Positions 25,423 through 34,440 of a DNA stretch of 64,000 nt are shown here, one piece after another. The notes beneath the pieces were generated by a model. The model had not been told where the DNA came from and searched no databases. It saw only the letters and a program-made list of their open reading frames with translations. Each line of letters begins with the position of its first letter. The first letter of the stretch is position 1. This DNA comes from Ewingella sp049889095 (GTDB lineage: Bacteria > Pseudomonadota > Gammaproteobacteria > Enterobacterales > Enterobacteriaceae), in NCBI GenBank assembly GCA_049889095.1, contig JBLJFK010000001.1. One strand, written 5' to 3'. Both the position numbers and the translations under genes were made by a program.

Positions 25423-27222
25423 ATGACAGATTTGACGACGCAAGACACCGCTCAGCCAGCATGGCAGACCCGCGATCATCTTGATGATCCGGTCATCGGC
25501 GAATTGCGTAACCGTTTTGGGCCAGAGGCCTTTACTGTTCAAGCGACCCGTACCGGAATTCCCGTGGTATGGTTCAAGCGCGAACAGATACTTGAAGCGA
25601 TCACTTTCTTACGCAAACAGCCAAAACCTTACGTAATGCTGTTCGACCTGCATGGTATGGATGAGCGGTTACGTACTCACCGCGACGGTTTACCGGCCGC
25701 GGATTTTTCCGTTTTCTACCATCTACTTTCTGTTGAGCGTAACCGCGACATCATGATCAAAGTTGCGTTGGCGGAAAACGACCTGCATCTGCCAACCATC
25801 ACCAAGGTGTTCCCGAATGCCAACTGGTATGAGCGTGAAACCTGGGAAATGTTTGGTATTACCTTCGATGGCCACCCGCATCTGACGCGCATTATGATGC
25901 CGCAGACTTGGGAAGGACATCCGCTGCGTAAAGATTATCCAGCGCGTGCGACCGAATTCGATCCCTTCGAGCTGACCAGGCAGAAAGAAGATCTGGAGAT
26001 GGAGTCGCTGACCTTCAAGCCGGAAGATTGGGGCATGAAGCGCGGGACCGAAAATGAAGACTTCATGTTCCTCAACCTTGGTCCAAACCACCCCTCTGCA
26101 CACGGTGCGTTCCGTATCATTCTGCAGCTCGATGGCGAAGAGATTGTCGACTGCGTACCCGATGTTGGCTACCACCACCGCGGTGCGGAAAAAATGGGTG
26201 AGCGCCAGTCATGGCACAGCTACATTCCGTACACTGACCGTATCGAATATCTTGGCGGTTGCGTTAATGAAATGCCTTACGTGTTGGCTGTTGAAAAGCT
26301 GGCCGGTATCACCGTAGGCGATCGCGTTAACACCATCCGCGTGATGCTCTCCGAACTGTTCCGCATTAACAGCCATTTGCTTTATATCAGTACGTTCATT
26401 CAGGACGTCGGTGCGATGACTCCCGTGTTCTTCGCTTTTACTGACCGTCAGAAAATCTACGATCTGGTTGAAGCGATCACCGGTTTCCGTATGCATCCGG
26501 CGTGGTTCCGTATCGGTGGCGTGGCCCACGACCTGCCGAAAGGTTGGGAACGTCTGCTGCGTGAATTCCTGGACTGGATGCCAGCTCGTTTAGACTCTTA
26601 TGTTAAAGCCGCGCTGAAAAACACTATTCTGATTGGCCGTTCCAAAGGTGTAGCCGCCTACAATGCGGATGATGCGCTGGCGTGGGGCACTACCGGCGCC
26701 GGTTTGCGCGCAACGGGTATTCCGTTTGATGTGCGTAAATGGCGTCCGTATTCCGGTTATGAAAACTTCGATTTTGAAGTGCCGGTCGGCGATGGTGTCA
26801 GTGACTGCTACTCCCGCGTGATGTTGAAAGTGGAAGAGCTTCGTCAGAGCCTGCGCATTTTGGAACAGTGTTACAAAAATATGCCGGAAGGCCCGTTCAA
26901 AGCCGATCACCCGCTGACAACGCCGCCACCGAAAGAGCGCACGCTGCAACATATCGAAACCCTAATTACTCACTTCCTGCAAGTGTCGTGGGGCCCGGTC
27001 ATGCCTGCGCAAGAATCTTTCCAGATGGTTGAAGCCACCAAAGGGATAAACAGCTACTACCTGACGAGTGACGGCAGCACCATGAGCTACCGCACCCGTA
27101 TCCGTACGCCAAGTTATCCGCATTTGCAGCAGATCCCATCAGTTATCCGTGGCAGCCTGGTTTCAGACTTAATCGTCTATCTGGGCAGTATCGATTTCGT
27201 AATGTCAGATGTGGACCGCTAA
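25423..27222 (+). CDS. nuoCD: NADH-quinone oxidoreductase fused subunit C/D
   Basis: This 599-residue fusion has the same design as E. coli NuoCD. Residues 1 to about 180 are the 30-kDa NuoC-like domain (WYERETWEMFGITFDGHPHL and the LRKDYP end). From about 205 it is the 49-kDa NuoD-like domain (NLGPNHPSAHGAFR, DVGYHHRGAEK, then the C-terminal DLIVYLGSIDFVMSDVDR). The NuoD part, with NuoB, forms the quinone site. The fusion is normal for enterobacteria and many gammaproteobacteria. Confidence 0.97.
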   Translation: MTDLTTQDTAQPAWQTRDHLDDPVIGELRNRFGPEAFTVQATRTGIPVVWFKREQILEAITFLRKQPKPYVMLFDLHGMDERLRTHRDGLPAADFSVFYHLLSVERNRDIMIKVALAENDLHLPTITKVFPNANWYERETWEMFGITFDGHPHLTRIMMPQTWEGHPLRKDYPARATEFDPFELTRQKEDLEMESLTFKPEDWGMKRGTENEDFMFLNLGPNHPSAHGAFRIILQLDGEEIVDCVPDVGYHHRGAEKMGERQSWHSYIPYTDRIEYLGGCVNEMPYVLAVEKLAGITVGDRVNTIRVMLSELFRINSHLLYISTFIQDVGAMTPVFFAFTDRQKIYDLVEAITGFRMHPAWFRIGGVAHDLPKGWERLLREFLDWMPARLDSYVKAALKNTILIGRSKGVAAYNADDALAWGTTGAGLRATGIPFDVRKWRPYSGYENFDFEVPVGDGVSDCYSRVMLKVEELRQSLRILEQCYKNMPEGPFKADHPLTTPPPKERTLQHIETLITHFLQVSWGPVMPAQESFQMVEATKGINSYYLTSDGSTMSYRTRIRTPSYPHLQQIPSVIRGSLVSDLIVYLGSIDFVMSDVDR

Positions 27223-27224
27223 CG

Positions 27225-27761
27225 ATGACTAATTCCATGAACAATTCAGAGCTTCAGTACATCAACGTTTCAGAGCCAAACGCGCAGCCTGCGTTTGAGT
27301 TCAATGATGCTGAGCGCGGAGCCATTGAGCATGAAAAACATCACTACGAAGATGCCCGAGCGGTGTCTATCGAAGCGCTGAAAATTGTGCAAAAACACCG
27401 TGGCTGGGTTCCGGATGGCGCGATTTATGCCATCGCTGAAATCCTCAGTATTCCTGCCAGTGATGTAGAAGGCGTGGCGACATTTTATAGCCAGATCTTC
27501 CGCCAGCCGGTAGGCCGTCATGTGATCCGTTACTGTGACAGTGTGGTGTGTCACATCACCGGTTATCAGGGAATTCAAGCGGCGATTGAAGAAAAGCTGC
27601 ACATTAAGCCGGGTGAAACTACCGAAGACGGTCGCTTTACTCTGCTACCGACCTGCTGCCTGGGTAACTGTGACAAGAGCCCGACGATGATGATCGACGA
27701 GGACACGCACAGCTACCTTAAGCCGGAGCAAATCAGTGAATTATTGGAGCGTTACTCATGA
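27225..27761 (+). CDS. nuoE: NADH-quinone oxidoreductase subunit E
   Basis: This 178-residue subunit of the NADH-oxidising module has a [2Fe-2S] cluster (N1a) bound by Cys residues in YCDSVVCH and in LLPTCCLGNC, the thioredoxin-like ferredoxin pattern. The start at 27225 lies two bases after the nuoCD stop; an ATG at 27237 is also possible. The N-terminus is about 11 residues longer than in E. coli. It overlaps nuoF by four bases (ATGA). Confidence 0.96.
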   Translation: MTNSMNNSELQYINVSEPNAQPAFEFNDAERGAIEHEKHHYEDARAVSIEALKIVQKHRGWVPDGAIYAIAEILSIPASDVEGVATFYSQIFRQPVGRHVIRYCDSVVCHITGYQGIQAAIEEKLHIKPGETTEDGRFTLLPTCCLGNCDKSPTMMIDEDTHSYLKPEQISELLERYS

Positions 27762-29128
27762 CATTCCAGGGGTTTACGCCAAAACAGATCGACCGTACGC
27801 CAGAGATGCATCCGCTGACCTGGCGCATGCGCGAAGACCAGCAGCCGGTTTTCCTCGACGAATACCGTAGTAAAAATGGCTACGCCGGTGCCGAGAAAGC
27901 CCTGAAAGGTATGGCGCAGGACGACGTGGTCTCTTTGGTCAAAGACGCGGGCCTGAAAGGTCGCGGCGGCGCAGGTTTCTCCACCGGTTTGAAGTGGAGC
28001 CTGATGCCGAAAGACGAAAGCATGAACATCCGCTATCTGCTATGCAACGCCGATGAGATGGAACCAGGGACTTATAAAGACCGCTTGCTGATGGAGCAAA
28101 TGCCCCATTTGCTGGTGGAGGGGATGCTGATCGCGGCATTCGCCCTGAAAGCCTACCGTGGCTATATTTTCTTGCGTGGCGAATATATCGAAGCCGCCGT
28201 CAATCTGCGTAAAGCCATTGAAGAAGCCAAAGCAGTGGGCCTGTTAGGTAAAAATATCCTCGGTTCCGGTTTTGACTTCGAATTGATCGTTCATACCGGT
28301 GCAGGGCGTTATATCTGCGGTGAAGAAACTGCACTGATCAACTCGCTTGAAGGCCGTCGCGCTAACCCTCGTTCAAAACCACCGTTCCCAGCATCATCGG
28401 GTGTATGGGGTAAACCGACCTGCGTAAACAACGTCGAAACCTTGTGCAACGTACCGGCGATTATTGAGTATGGCGTGGACTGGTACAAAGGCATTTCCGC
28501 AGGCAAAAGCAACGATGCCGGTACCAAAATGATGGGCTTCTCCGGTCGGGTGAAAAACCCGGGTGTCTGGGAATTGCCGTTTGGTATCACTGCCCGTGAA
28601 ATCCTGGAAGATTACGCCGGTGGCATGCGTGATGGTCTGAAGTTCAAGGCATGGCAACCGGGTGGGGCAGGGACAGACTTCCTGACCGGCGATCACCTCG
28701 ACCTGCCAATGGACTTCGAAAGCATCGGTAAAGCCGGTAGCCGTATGGGTACTGCGCTGGCGATGGCTGTTGACCATGAAATAGGTATGGTGTCGCTGGT
28801 CCGCAATATGGAAGAGTTCTTCTCACGCGAGTCTTGCGGCTGGTGCACACCTTGCCGTGATGGCCTACCGTGGAGCGTGAAGATCCTGCGCGCGCTGGAG
28901 CGTGGTGAAGGTCAGCCAGGAGATATTGAAACTCTTGAGCAACTTTGCCGCCAATTGGGTCCGGGCAAAACCTTCTGCGCACATGCACCAGGTGCCGCGG
29001 AACCTTTGCAGAGTGCGATTAAATATTTCCGGGACGAGTTTGAAGCTGGCATCGCAAAACAGCACTACAACAACGTGCGGGCGATTGGCGGTATTCAGCC
29101 AAATAACCTGCTAAAACAACGCTGGTAG
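27758..29128 (+). CDS. nuoF: NADH-quinone oxidoreductase subunit F (NADH and FMN binding)
   Basis: This 456-residue subunit has the FMN/NADH-binding glycine loop GRGGAGFSTGLKW (from about residue 67), the NADH/FMN contact region HTGAGRYICGEETAL, and the N3 [4Fe-4S] motif SCGWCTPC with Cys360, Cys363 and Cys366, plus a fourth Cys in KTFCAHAPGA. It oxidises NADH and feeds electrons into the Fe-S chain. It overlaps nuoE at the start. Its stop codon is followed by an ERIC element rather than directly by nuoG. Confidence 0.97.
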   Translation: MTFQGFTPKQIDRTPEMHPLTWRMREDQQPVFLDEYRSKNGYAGAEKALKGMAQDDVVSLVKDAGLKGRGGAGFSTGLKWSLMPKDESMNIRYLLCNADEMEPGTYKDRLLMEQMPHLLVEGMLIAAFALKAYRGYIFLRGEYIEAAVNLRKAIEEAKAVGLLGKNILGSGFDFELIVHTGAGRYICGEETALINSLEGRRANPRSKPPFPASSGVWGKPTCVNNVETLCNVPAIIEYGVDWYKGISAGKSNDAGTKMMGFSGRVKNPGVWELPFGITAREILEDYAGGMRDGLKFKAWQPGGAGTDFLTGDHLDLPMDFESIGKAGSRMGTALAMAVDHEIGMVSLVRNMEEFFSRESCGWCTPCRDGLPWSVKILRALERGEGQPGDIETLEQLCRQLGPGKTFCAHAPGAAEPLQSAIKYFRDEFEAGIAKQHYNNVRAIGGIQPNNLLKQRW

Positions 29129-29133
29129 CAACT

Positions 29134-29259
29134 ATAGCCCGAAGTATTTCGTCTTACAGCTAGGCAGCAAGCGGGGAAATCCCCCGGAGCTTACCTCGGT
29201 AAGTGACTGGGGTGAGCACGCGGAGCTAACAACGCTGTAGGGTGAAAGACCAAGGGATA
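29134..29259 (-). repeat. ERIC element inserted between nuoF and nuoG
   Basis: About 126 bp match the enterobacterial repetitive intergenic consensus. The core GTAAGTGACTGGGGTGAGCA at 29200-29219 and the GGAGCTTACCTCGGTAAG palindrome are diagnostic, and the ends (TAGCCCGAAG and CAAGGGATA) fit the inverted termini. It separates two genes of one operon by 176 bp, so it must be transcribed within the nuo mRNA and can fold into a long hairpin there. Confidence 0.9.
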
Positions 29260-29304
29260 CAGAATTTTTGATTAATGCCCGCTGTAGGTGGGCCACGTGG
29301 AAGC

Positions 29305-32040
29305 ATGCTGACTATGGCTACGATTCATGTAGACGGCAAAGAATACGATGTAAATGGAGCGGACAACCTGTTGCAGGCTTGCCTCTCTCTTGGCCTCGAT
29401 ATTCCTTATTTTTGCTGGCATCCGGCGCTGGGAAGCGTCGGCGCTTGCCGCCAATGTGCGGTTAAGCAATACCAAAACGCGGAAGACACGCGCGGTCGTT
29501 TGGTGATGTCATGTATGACACCGGCGTCTGATGGAACTTTTATTTCCATCAATGACGGCGAAGCCAAAGAGTTCCGTGAAAGTGTGGTCGAGTGGTTGAT
29601 GACTAACCATCCGCACGACTGTCCGGTGTGTGAAGAGGGCGGAAACTGCCACCTGCAAGATATGACGGTCATGACCGGTCATAGCACACGTCGTTACCGC
29701 TTCACCAAGCGCACGCATAACAACCAGGATCTCGGTCCGTTCATCTCTCATGAAATGAACCGCTGTATCGCCTGCTACCGTTGTGTCCGTTACTACAAGG
29801 ATTACGCGGACGGCACCGATCTGGGTGTGTATGGCGCGCACGACAACGTCTACTTCGGTCGCCCGGAAGATGGCCCGCTGGAAAGCGAGTTCTCCGGTAA
29901 CCTGGTGGAAGTTTGTCCGACAGGCGTGTTCACCGACAAAACGCACTCCGAACGCTACAACCGTAAATGGGACATGCAGTTTGCGCCAAGCATCTGTCAG
30001 CAATGTTCCGTTGGCTGTAACACCAGCCCGGGTGAACGTTATGGCGAACTGCGCCGGATTGAAAACCGCTACAACGGCACAGTGAACCACTACTTCCTGT
30101 GTGACCGTGGCCGTTTCGGTTATGGCTATGTCAACGCGAAAGATCGTCCGAAGAAACCACAACAGCTGCGTGGTAACGACTGGATCGAACTGAACGCGGA
30201 ACAGGCGATGCAGGGCGCAGCAGACATTATGCGTCAGGCACAGAAAACCATCGGTATCGGTTCACCACGCGCCAGTCTCGAAAGCAACTTTGCGTTGCGT
30301 GAGCTGGTCGGTGCTGACAACTTCTACACCGGTATCAATGCTGCCGAGCAGGGCCGCCTTGAGCTGATGCTCAACGTTCTGCGCAACAGTGGCGTGCATA
30401 CGCCAGCGCTGCGGGAAATCGAAGAGTATGACGCGGTGCTTATTCTGGGCGAAGATCTGACGCAGACCGGCGCGCGCATTGCGCTCTCCGTCCGTCAGGC
30501 CGTAAAAGGCAAAGCCCGCGCCATGGCTGCGGCTCAGCGCGTTGCTGACTGGCAGATTGCTGCCATCCAAAATATCGGACAGCACGCTAAACATCCGCTA
30601 TTCATGACGAACGTCGATAACACCCGTCTTGACGATATCGCCGCCTACAATTACCGCGCACCGGTAGATGATCAGGCCCGTTTCGGCTTCGCCATCGCCC
30701 ATGCATTGGATAATTCAGCACCGGCGGTTACCGATTTAGCCGCAGGTCTCGACAAGAAAATTGACGTCATCGTGCAGGCCTTAACCGATGCGCGTAAACC
30801 TCTGATCATTACTGGCAGCAACGCGGGCAGTGACGCCATTATCGCCGCAGCCGCTAACATAGCGAAAGCACTGAAAGCGCGCGGCAGTGACGTGGGAATT
30901 ACCTTCGTTGCTTCAGCGGCCAACAGTATTGGTTTGTCGATGATTGGTGGCGGTACGCTGGACGCTGCACTTGAATTGTTAGTCAACGGCGGTGCAGACA
31001 GTGCCATCGTGATGGAAAATGACCTTTACCGTCACGCACCTGAAGCGCAAGTCGAAGCAGCACTGAACAAAGTTCAAAACCTGCTGGTTCTTGATCATCA
31101 GCGCACCCGCATCATGGATAAGGCCAGCCTGATCCTGCCTGCAGCGAGCTTCGCAGAAAGTGACGGTACGCTGGTGAATCAGGAAGGCCGCGCCCAGCGC
31201 TTCTTCCAGGTTTATGACCCGGCATATTTCGACACTACCGTTGCGATGTTAGAAAGCTGGCGTTGGATGCACTCGCTGCACTCAACGCTCAACAGCCGCC
31301 ACGTCGACTGGACGCAGCTTGACCACGTGATCGAAGCCTGCGTTGAAGCACTGCCACAGCTGAAAGGAATGCTTGAAGCAGCACCTAATGCGAGCTTCCG
31401 TATTCGTGGTCAGAAACTGGCCCGTTCACCCCATCGCTCGAGTGGTCGTACTGCGATGCGCGCTGACATCAGCGTGCATGAACCCCGTCAGCCGCAAGAT
31501 AAAGACACCATGTTTGCCTTCTCAATGGAAGGGAACAACAACCCGTTAGCCGATCGTAATCAGGTGCCGTTTGCCTGGGCGCCTGGCTGGAACTCACCAC
31601 AAGCCTGGAACAAGTTCCAGAGCGAAGTCGGTGGCAGTCTGCGTCATGGTGATCCGGGTGTGCGCATGATCGAAGCAGGCGAGGGGACGTTGGATTACTT
31701 CTCCGACATTCCAGCGGTCTTTAGCGCATCAGCCAATCAGTGGCGTGTTGCTCCGTACTATCATCTGTTCGGCAGCGAAGAGATGAGCCAGCGAGCGAGC
31801 GTTATCCAGCAGCGTATGCCGCAGCCTTATGTGATGGTGAACCCGGCGGATGCCGCGCAGTTAGGGGTGAATGCGGGTTCCCAGGTAGAATTTACCTGTG
31901 GCGGTCAGACACTGAGTTTGCCGGTACGTCTGAGTGAAACCTTAAGTCAGGGACAGATTGGTCTGCCACTGGGCTTGCCGGGTATTCCTCCGGTTCTGGT
32001 CGGCGCAACGGTTGAAAATCTGCGGGAGGCAGCGCGATGA
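29305..32040 (+). CDS. nuoG: NADH-quinone oxidoreductase subunit G
   Basis: This 911-residue protein (E. coli 908-910) is the largest peripheral subunit. The N-terminal [2Fe-2S] ferredoxin domain has CWHPALGSVGACRQCAV, then HDCPVC with the His-ligated N5 region, the two [4Fe-4S] motifs CIACYRCVRY and EVCPTG, and the extra N7 cluster motif CQQCSVGC. A molybdopterin oxidoreductase-like domain without cofactor follows. The frame is open from 29275, but starts at 29305 (MLTMATIHVDG) or 29314 (MATIHVDG) match the family. The ERIC element has replaced the original upstream spacing, so the ribosome-binding site (GTGG region) is poor. It overlaps nuoH by four bases. Confidence 0.95.
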   Translation: MLTMATIHVDGKEYDVNGADNLLQACLSLGLDIPYFCWHPALGSVGACRQCAVKQYQNAEDTRGRLVMSCMTPASDGTFISINDGEAKEFRESVVEWLMTNHPHDCPVCEEGGNCHLQDMTVMTGHSTRRYRFTKRTHNNQDLGPFISHEMNRCIACYRCVRYYKDYADGTDLGVYGAHDNVYFGRPEDGPLESEFSGNLVEVCPTGVFTDKTHSERYNRKWDMQFAPSICQQCSVGCNTSPGERYGELRRIENRYNGTVNHYFLCDRGRFGYGYVNAKDRPKKPQQLRGNDWIELNAEQAMQGAADIMRQAQKTIGIGSPRASLESNFALRELVGADNFYTGINAAEQGRLELMLNVLRNSGVHTPALREIEEYDAVLILGEDLTQTGARIALSVRQAVKGKARAMAAAQRVADWQIAAIQNIGQHAKHPLFMTNVDNTRLDDIAAYNYRAPVDDQARFGFAIAHALDNSAPAVTDLAAGLDKKIDVIVQALTDARKPLIITGSNAGSDAIIAAAANIAKALKARGSDVGITFVASAANSIGLSMIGGGTLDAALELLVNGGADSAIVMENDLYRHAPEAQVEAALNKVQNLLVLDHQRTRIMDKASLILPAASFAESDGTLVNQEGRAQRFFQVYDPAYFDTTVAMLESWRWMHSLHSTLNSRHVDWTQLDHVIEACVEALPQLKGMLEAAPNASFRIRGQKLARSPHRSSGRTAMRADISVHEPRQPQDKDTMFAFSMEGNNNPLADRNQVPFAWAPGWNSPQAWNKFQSEVGGSLRHGDPGVRMIEAGEGTLDYFSDIPAVFSASANQWRVAPYYHLFGSEEMSQRASVIQQRMPQPYVMVNPADAAQLGVNAGSQVEFTCGGQTLSLPVRLSETLSQGQIGLPLGLPGIPPVLVGATVENLREAAR

Positions 32041-33014
32041 GCTGGTTTACACCTGAAGTGATCGCGACGCTTATCGCCGTGCTCAAAGCCGTAGTGATCC
32101 TGTTAGTCGTCGTGACCTGTGGCGCGTTCATGAGTTTCGGTGAACGCCGCTTGCTGGCACTGTTCCAGAACCGTTACGGGCCAAACCGTGTCGGCTGGGG
32201 CGGCTCGCTGCAGCTGGTTGCTGACATGATCAAAATGTTCTTCAAAGAGGATTGGGTACCGAAGTTCACCGACCGCGCGATTTTCACCCTCGCGCCGATG
32301 ATAGCCTTCAGCTCTATGCTGATCGCCTTCGCTATCGTGCCGGTCACGCCGACCTGGTTCGCGGCTGACCTGAATATCGGTATTTTGTTTTTCCTGATGA
32401 TGGCTGGCCTCACTGTTTATGCCGTACTGTTCGCTGGCTGGTCAAGTAACAACAAGTACTCGCTGTTAGGTGCTATGCGTGCGTCTGCCCAGACCCTGAG
32501 CTACGAAGTATTCCTTGGTCTGTCGCTGATGGGCGTGGTAGCGCAAGCTGGCTCGTTCAACATGCAGGATATCGTCAATTCTCAGTCGCACATGTGGAAT
32601 ATCATTCCCCAGTTCTTCGGCTTTTTGACCTTTGCGATAGCCGGCGTAGCGGTGTGTCACCGTCACCCGTTTGACCAACCGGAAGCTGAACAAGAACTGG
32701 CAGATGGTTACCACATTGAATATTCCGGTATGAAATTCGGTCTGTTCTTCGTGGGCGAATACATCGGTATCGTCACTGTCTCTGCGCTTATTGTCACCTT
32801 GTTCTTCGGTGGCTGGCAGGGTCCGTTCCTGCCGCCGGTTATCTGGTTTGCGCTGAAAACTGCGTTCTTCATGGTGATGTTCATTTTGATCCGTGCTGCT
32901 CTGCCGCGTCCGCGCTATGACCAGGTGATGTCATTCGGCTGGAAAGTTTGCCTGCCGCTGACCTTGATTAACCTGCTGGCGACCGCTGCGGTCATCTTGT
33001 ACAACGCGCAATAA
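32037..33014 (+). CDS. nuoH: NADH-quinone oxidoreductase subunit H
   Basis: This 325-residue membrane subunit has about eight hydrophobic helices. Conserved pieces are ERRLLALFQNRYGPNRVG near residue 30-50, the loop GWSSNNKYSLLGAMRA (about 130-145) and HPFDQPEAEQELADGYHIEY (about 205-225), the acidic loop at the quinone entry. It links the peripheral arm to the proton-pumping arm. It starts in the ATGA overlap with nuoG. Confidence 0.97.
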   Translation: MSWFTPEVIATLIAVLKAVVILLVVVTCGAFMSFGERRLLALFQNRYGPNRVGWGGSLQLVADMIKMFFKEDWVPKFTDRAIFTLAPMIAFSSMLIAFAIVPVTPTWFAADLNIGILFFLMMAGLTVYAVLFAGWSSNNKYSLLGAMRASAQTLSYEVFLGLSLMGVVAQAGSFNMQDIVNSQSHMWNIIPQFFGFLTFAIAGVAVCHRHPFDQPEAEQELADGYHIEYSGMKFGLFFVGEYIGIVTVSALIVTLFFGGWQGPFLPPVIWFALKTAFFMVMFILIRAALPRPRYDQVMSFGWKVCLPLTLINLLATAAVILYNAQ

Positions 33015-33028
33015 GGGGTGATTTAACC

Positions 33029-33571
33029 ATGACATTGAAAGACATAGTTGTCGGGTTCGGCACTCAGGTTCGCAGCTTGTGGATGATAGGCCTGCACGCC
33101 TTCGCCAAGCGCGAAACCCAGATGTACCCGGAAGAGAAAGTAAACGTACCGGCCCGTTACCGTGGCCGCATCGTGCTGACGCGCGATCCGGACGGTGAAG
33201 AGCGTTGTGTTGCCTGTAACCTGTGTGCGGTAGCCTGCCCGGTAGGCTGTATCTCGCTGCAAAAAGCCGAGCATAAAGACGGTCGTTGGTATCCTGAGTT
33301 TTTCCGTATCAACTTTTCACGCTGTATTTTCTGCGGTCTGTGCGAAGAAGCTTGCCCGACAACAGCCATTCAGTTGACGCCGGACTTCGAAATGGGTGAA
33401 TTCAAGCGCCAGGATCTGGTGTACGAAAAAGAAGATCTGCTGATCTCGGGTCCGGGTAAGTATCCGGAATATAACTTCTACCGGATGGCCGGTATGGCAG
33501 TTGACGGCAAGTCGAAAGGCGAAGCTGAAAATGAAGCCAAGCCGATCAACGTCAAAGGTCTGTTGCCTTAA
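33029..33571 (+). CDS. nuoI: NADH-quinone oxidoreductase subunit I (two [4Fe-4S] clusters)
   Basis: This 180-residue ferredoxin-like subunit has two complete CxxCxxCxxxCP motifs: Cys60, 63, 66, 70 (CVACNLCAVACP) and Cys99, 102, 105, 109 (CIFCGLCEEACP). They hold clusters N6a and N6b that connect the electron chain to N2 in NuoB. An amphipathic N-terminal stretch touches the membrane. AAGGGGTG precedes the ATG. Confidence 0.97.
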   Translation: MTLKDIVVGFGTQVRSLWMIGLHAFAKRETQMYPEEKVNVPARYRGRIVLTRDPDGEERCVACNLCAVACPVGCISLQKAEHKDGRWYPEFFRINFSRCIFCGLCEEACPTTAIQLTPDFEMGEFKRQDLVYEKEDLLISGPGKYPEYNFYRMAGMAVDGKSKGEAENEAKPINVKGLLP

Positions 33572-33583
33572 GGAGCCGCAAGC

Positions 33584-34141
33584 ATGGAATTTGCATTTTA
33601 TATTGCAGCTGTGGTGGCCGTGTTGGCGACATTGCGTGTTATCACGCATACCAACCCAGTTCACGCACTGCTGTATTTGATCGTATCGCTTCTGGCGATC
33701 GCTGCGGTGTTCTTCTCGCTCGGTGCGTATTTCGCCGGTGCGCTGGAGATCATCGTGTATGCCGGTGCCATTATGGTGCTGTTCGTGTTCGTGGTGATGA
33801 TGCTGAACCTTGGCAACGTCGAAGAACAGGAACGTGCGTGGCTTAAGCCCTCTACCTGGATCGGTCCTTCGATTCTGGCGGTAGTGCTGCTGGGCGTAAT
33901 GATCACCTCAATTCTTGGCCTCCACGATCACGGCATCAAAGGTACGATGGTAGACGCGAAAGCGGTTGGTATCGCGCTGTTTGGTCCTTACGTTCTGGCG
34001 GTTGAACTGGCATCGATGTTGCTACTGGCCGGTTTAGTGGTGGCCTTCCATATTGGCCGTGAACACAAAGCCGGTGAAGTGTTTGGTGATACACCAGCAA
34101 CCACTGAAATGGCGAAAAGAAAAACGGAGGAGAGAGCATGA
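33584..34141 (+). CDS. nuoJ: NADH-quinone oxidoreductase subunit J
   Basis: This 185-residue membrane subunit (E. coli 184) has five hydrophobic helices. Helix 3 carries the conserved ALEIIVYAGAIMVLFVFVVM region with Glu and the pi-bulge Tyr/Gly pattern important for coupling. The C-terminal tail is hydrophilic. AAGGAG lies just upstream. Its stop overlaps the nuoK start. Confidence 0.97.
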   Translation: MEFAFYIAAVVAVLATLRVITHTNPVHALLYLIVSLLAIAAVFFSLGAYFAGALEIIVYAGAIMVLFVFVVMMLNLGNVEEQERAWLKPSTWIGPSILAVVLLGVMITSILGLHDHGIKGTMVDAKAVGIALFGPYVLAVELASMLLLAGLVVAFHIGREHKAGEVFGDTPATTEMAKRKTEERA

Positions 34142-34440
34142 TCCCTCTACAGCATGGCCTGATCCTGGCCGCAATTCTGTTTGTTTTGGGGCTGACCGGG
34201 CTGCTTGTCCGCCGTAACTTGCTGTTTATGCTGATCAGTCTGGAAGTGATGATCAACGCAGCGGCGCTGGCGTTCATCGTGGCCGGGAGCTATTGGGGTC
34301 AGGCAGACGGTCAGGTGATGTATATCCTGGCAATCAGCCTGGCAGCGGCGGAGGCCAGTATTGGTCTGGCGTTACTGCTGCAACTCTATCGCCGTCGCCA
34401 CACCCTGAATATCGACACTGTCAGCGAGATGCGCGGATGA
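34138..34440 (+). CDS. nuoK: NADH-quinone oxidoreductase subunit K
   Basis: This 100-residue subunit, the same length as in E. coli, has three membrane helices. It carries the conserved Glu of helix 2 in LISLEVMINAAAL (about residue 36) and of helix 3 in LAAAEASIGLALL (about residue 72), both needed for proton transfer. It overlaps nuoJ upstream and nuoL downstream by four bases each. Confidence 0.97.
   Translation: MIPLQHGLILAAILFVLGLTGLLVRRNLLFMLISLEVMINAAALAFIVAGSYWGQADGQVMYILAISLAAAEASIGLALLLQLYRRRHTLNIDTVSEMRG

Noticed and set aside
29509..30162. 217-residue frame antisense to nuoG
   Set aside because: A shadow of the Cys-rich coding part of nuoG; no family features.
34293..34436. N-terminal extension of nuoL
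   Set aside because: The open frame runs back through nuoK in another frame. The ATG at 34437, overlapping the nuoK stop, matches the family start.
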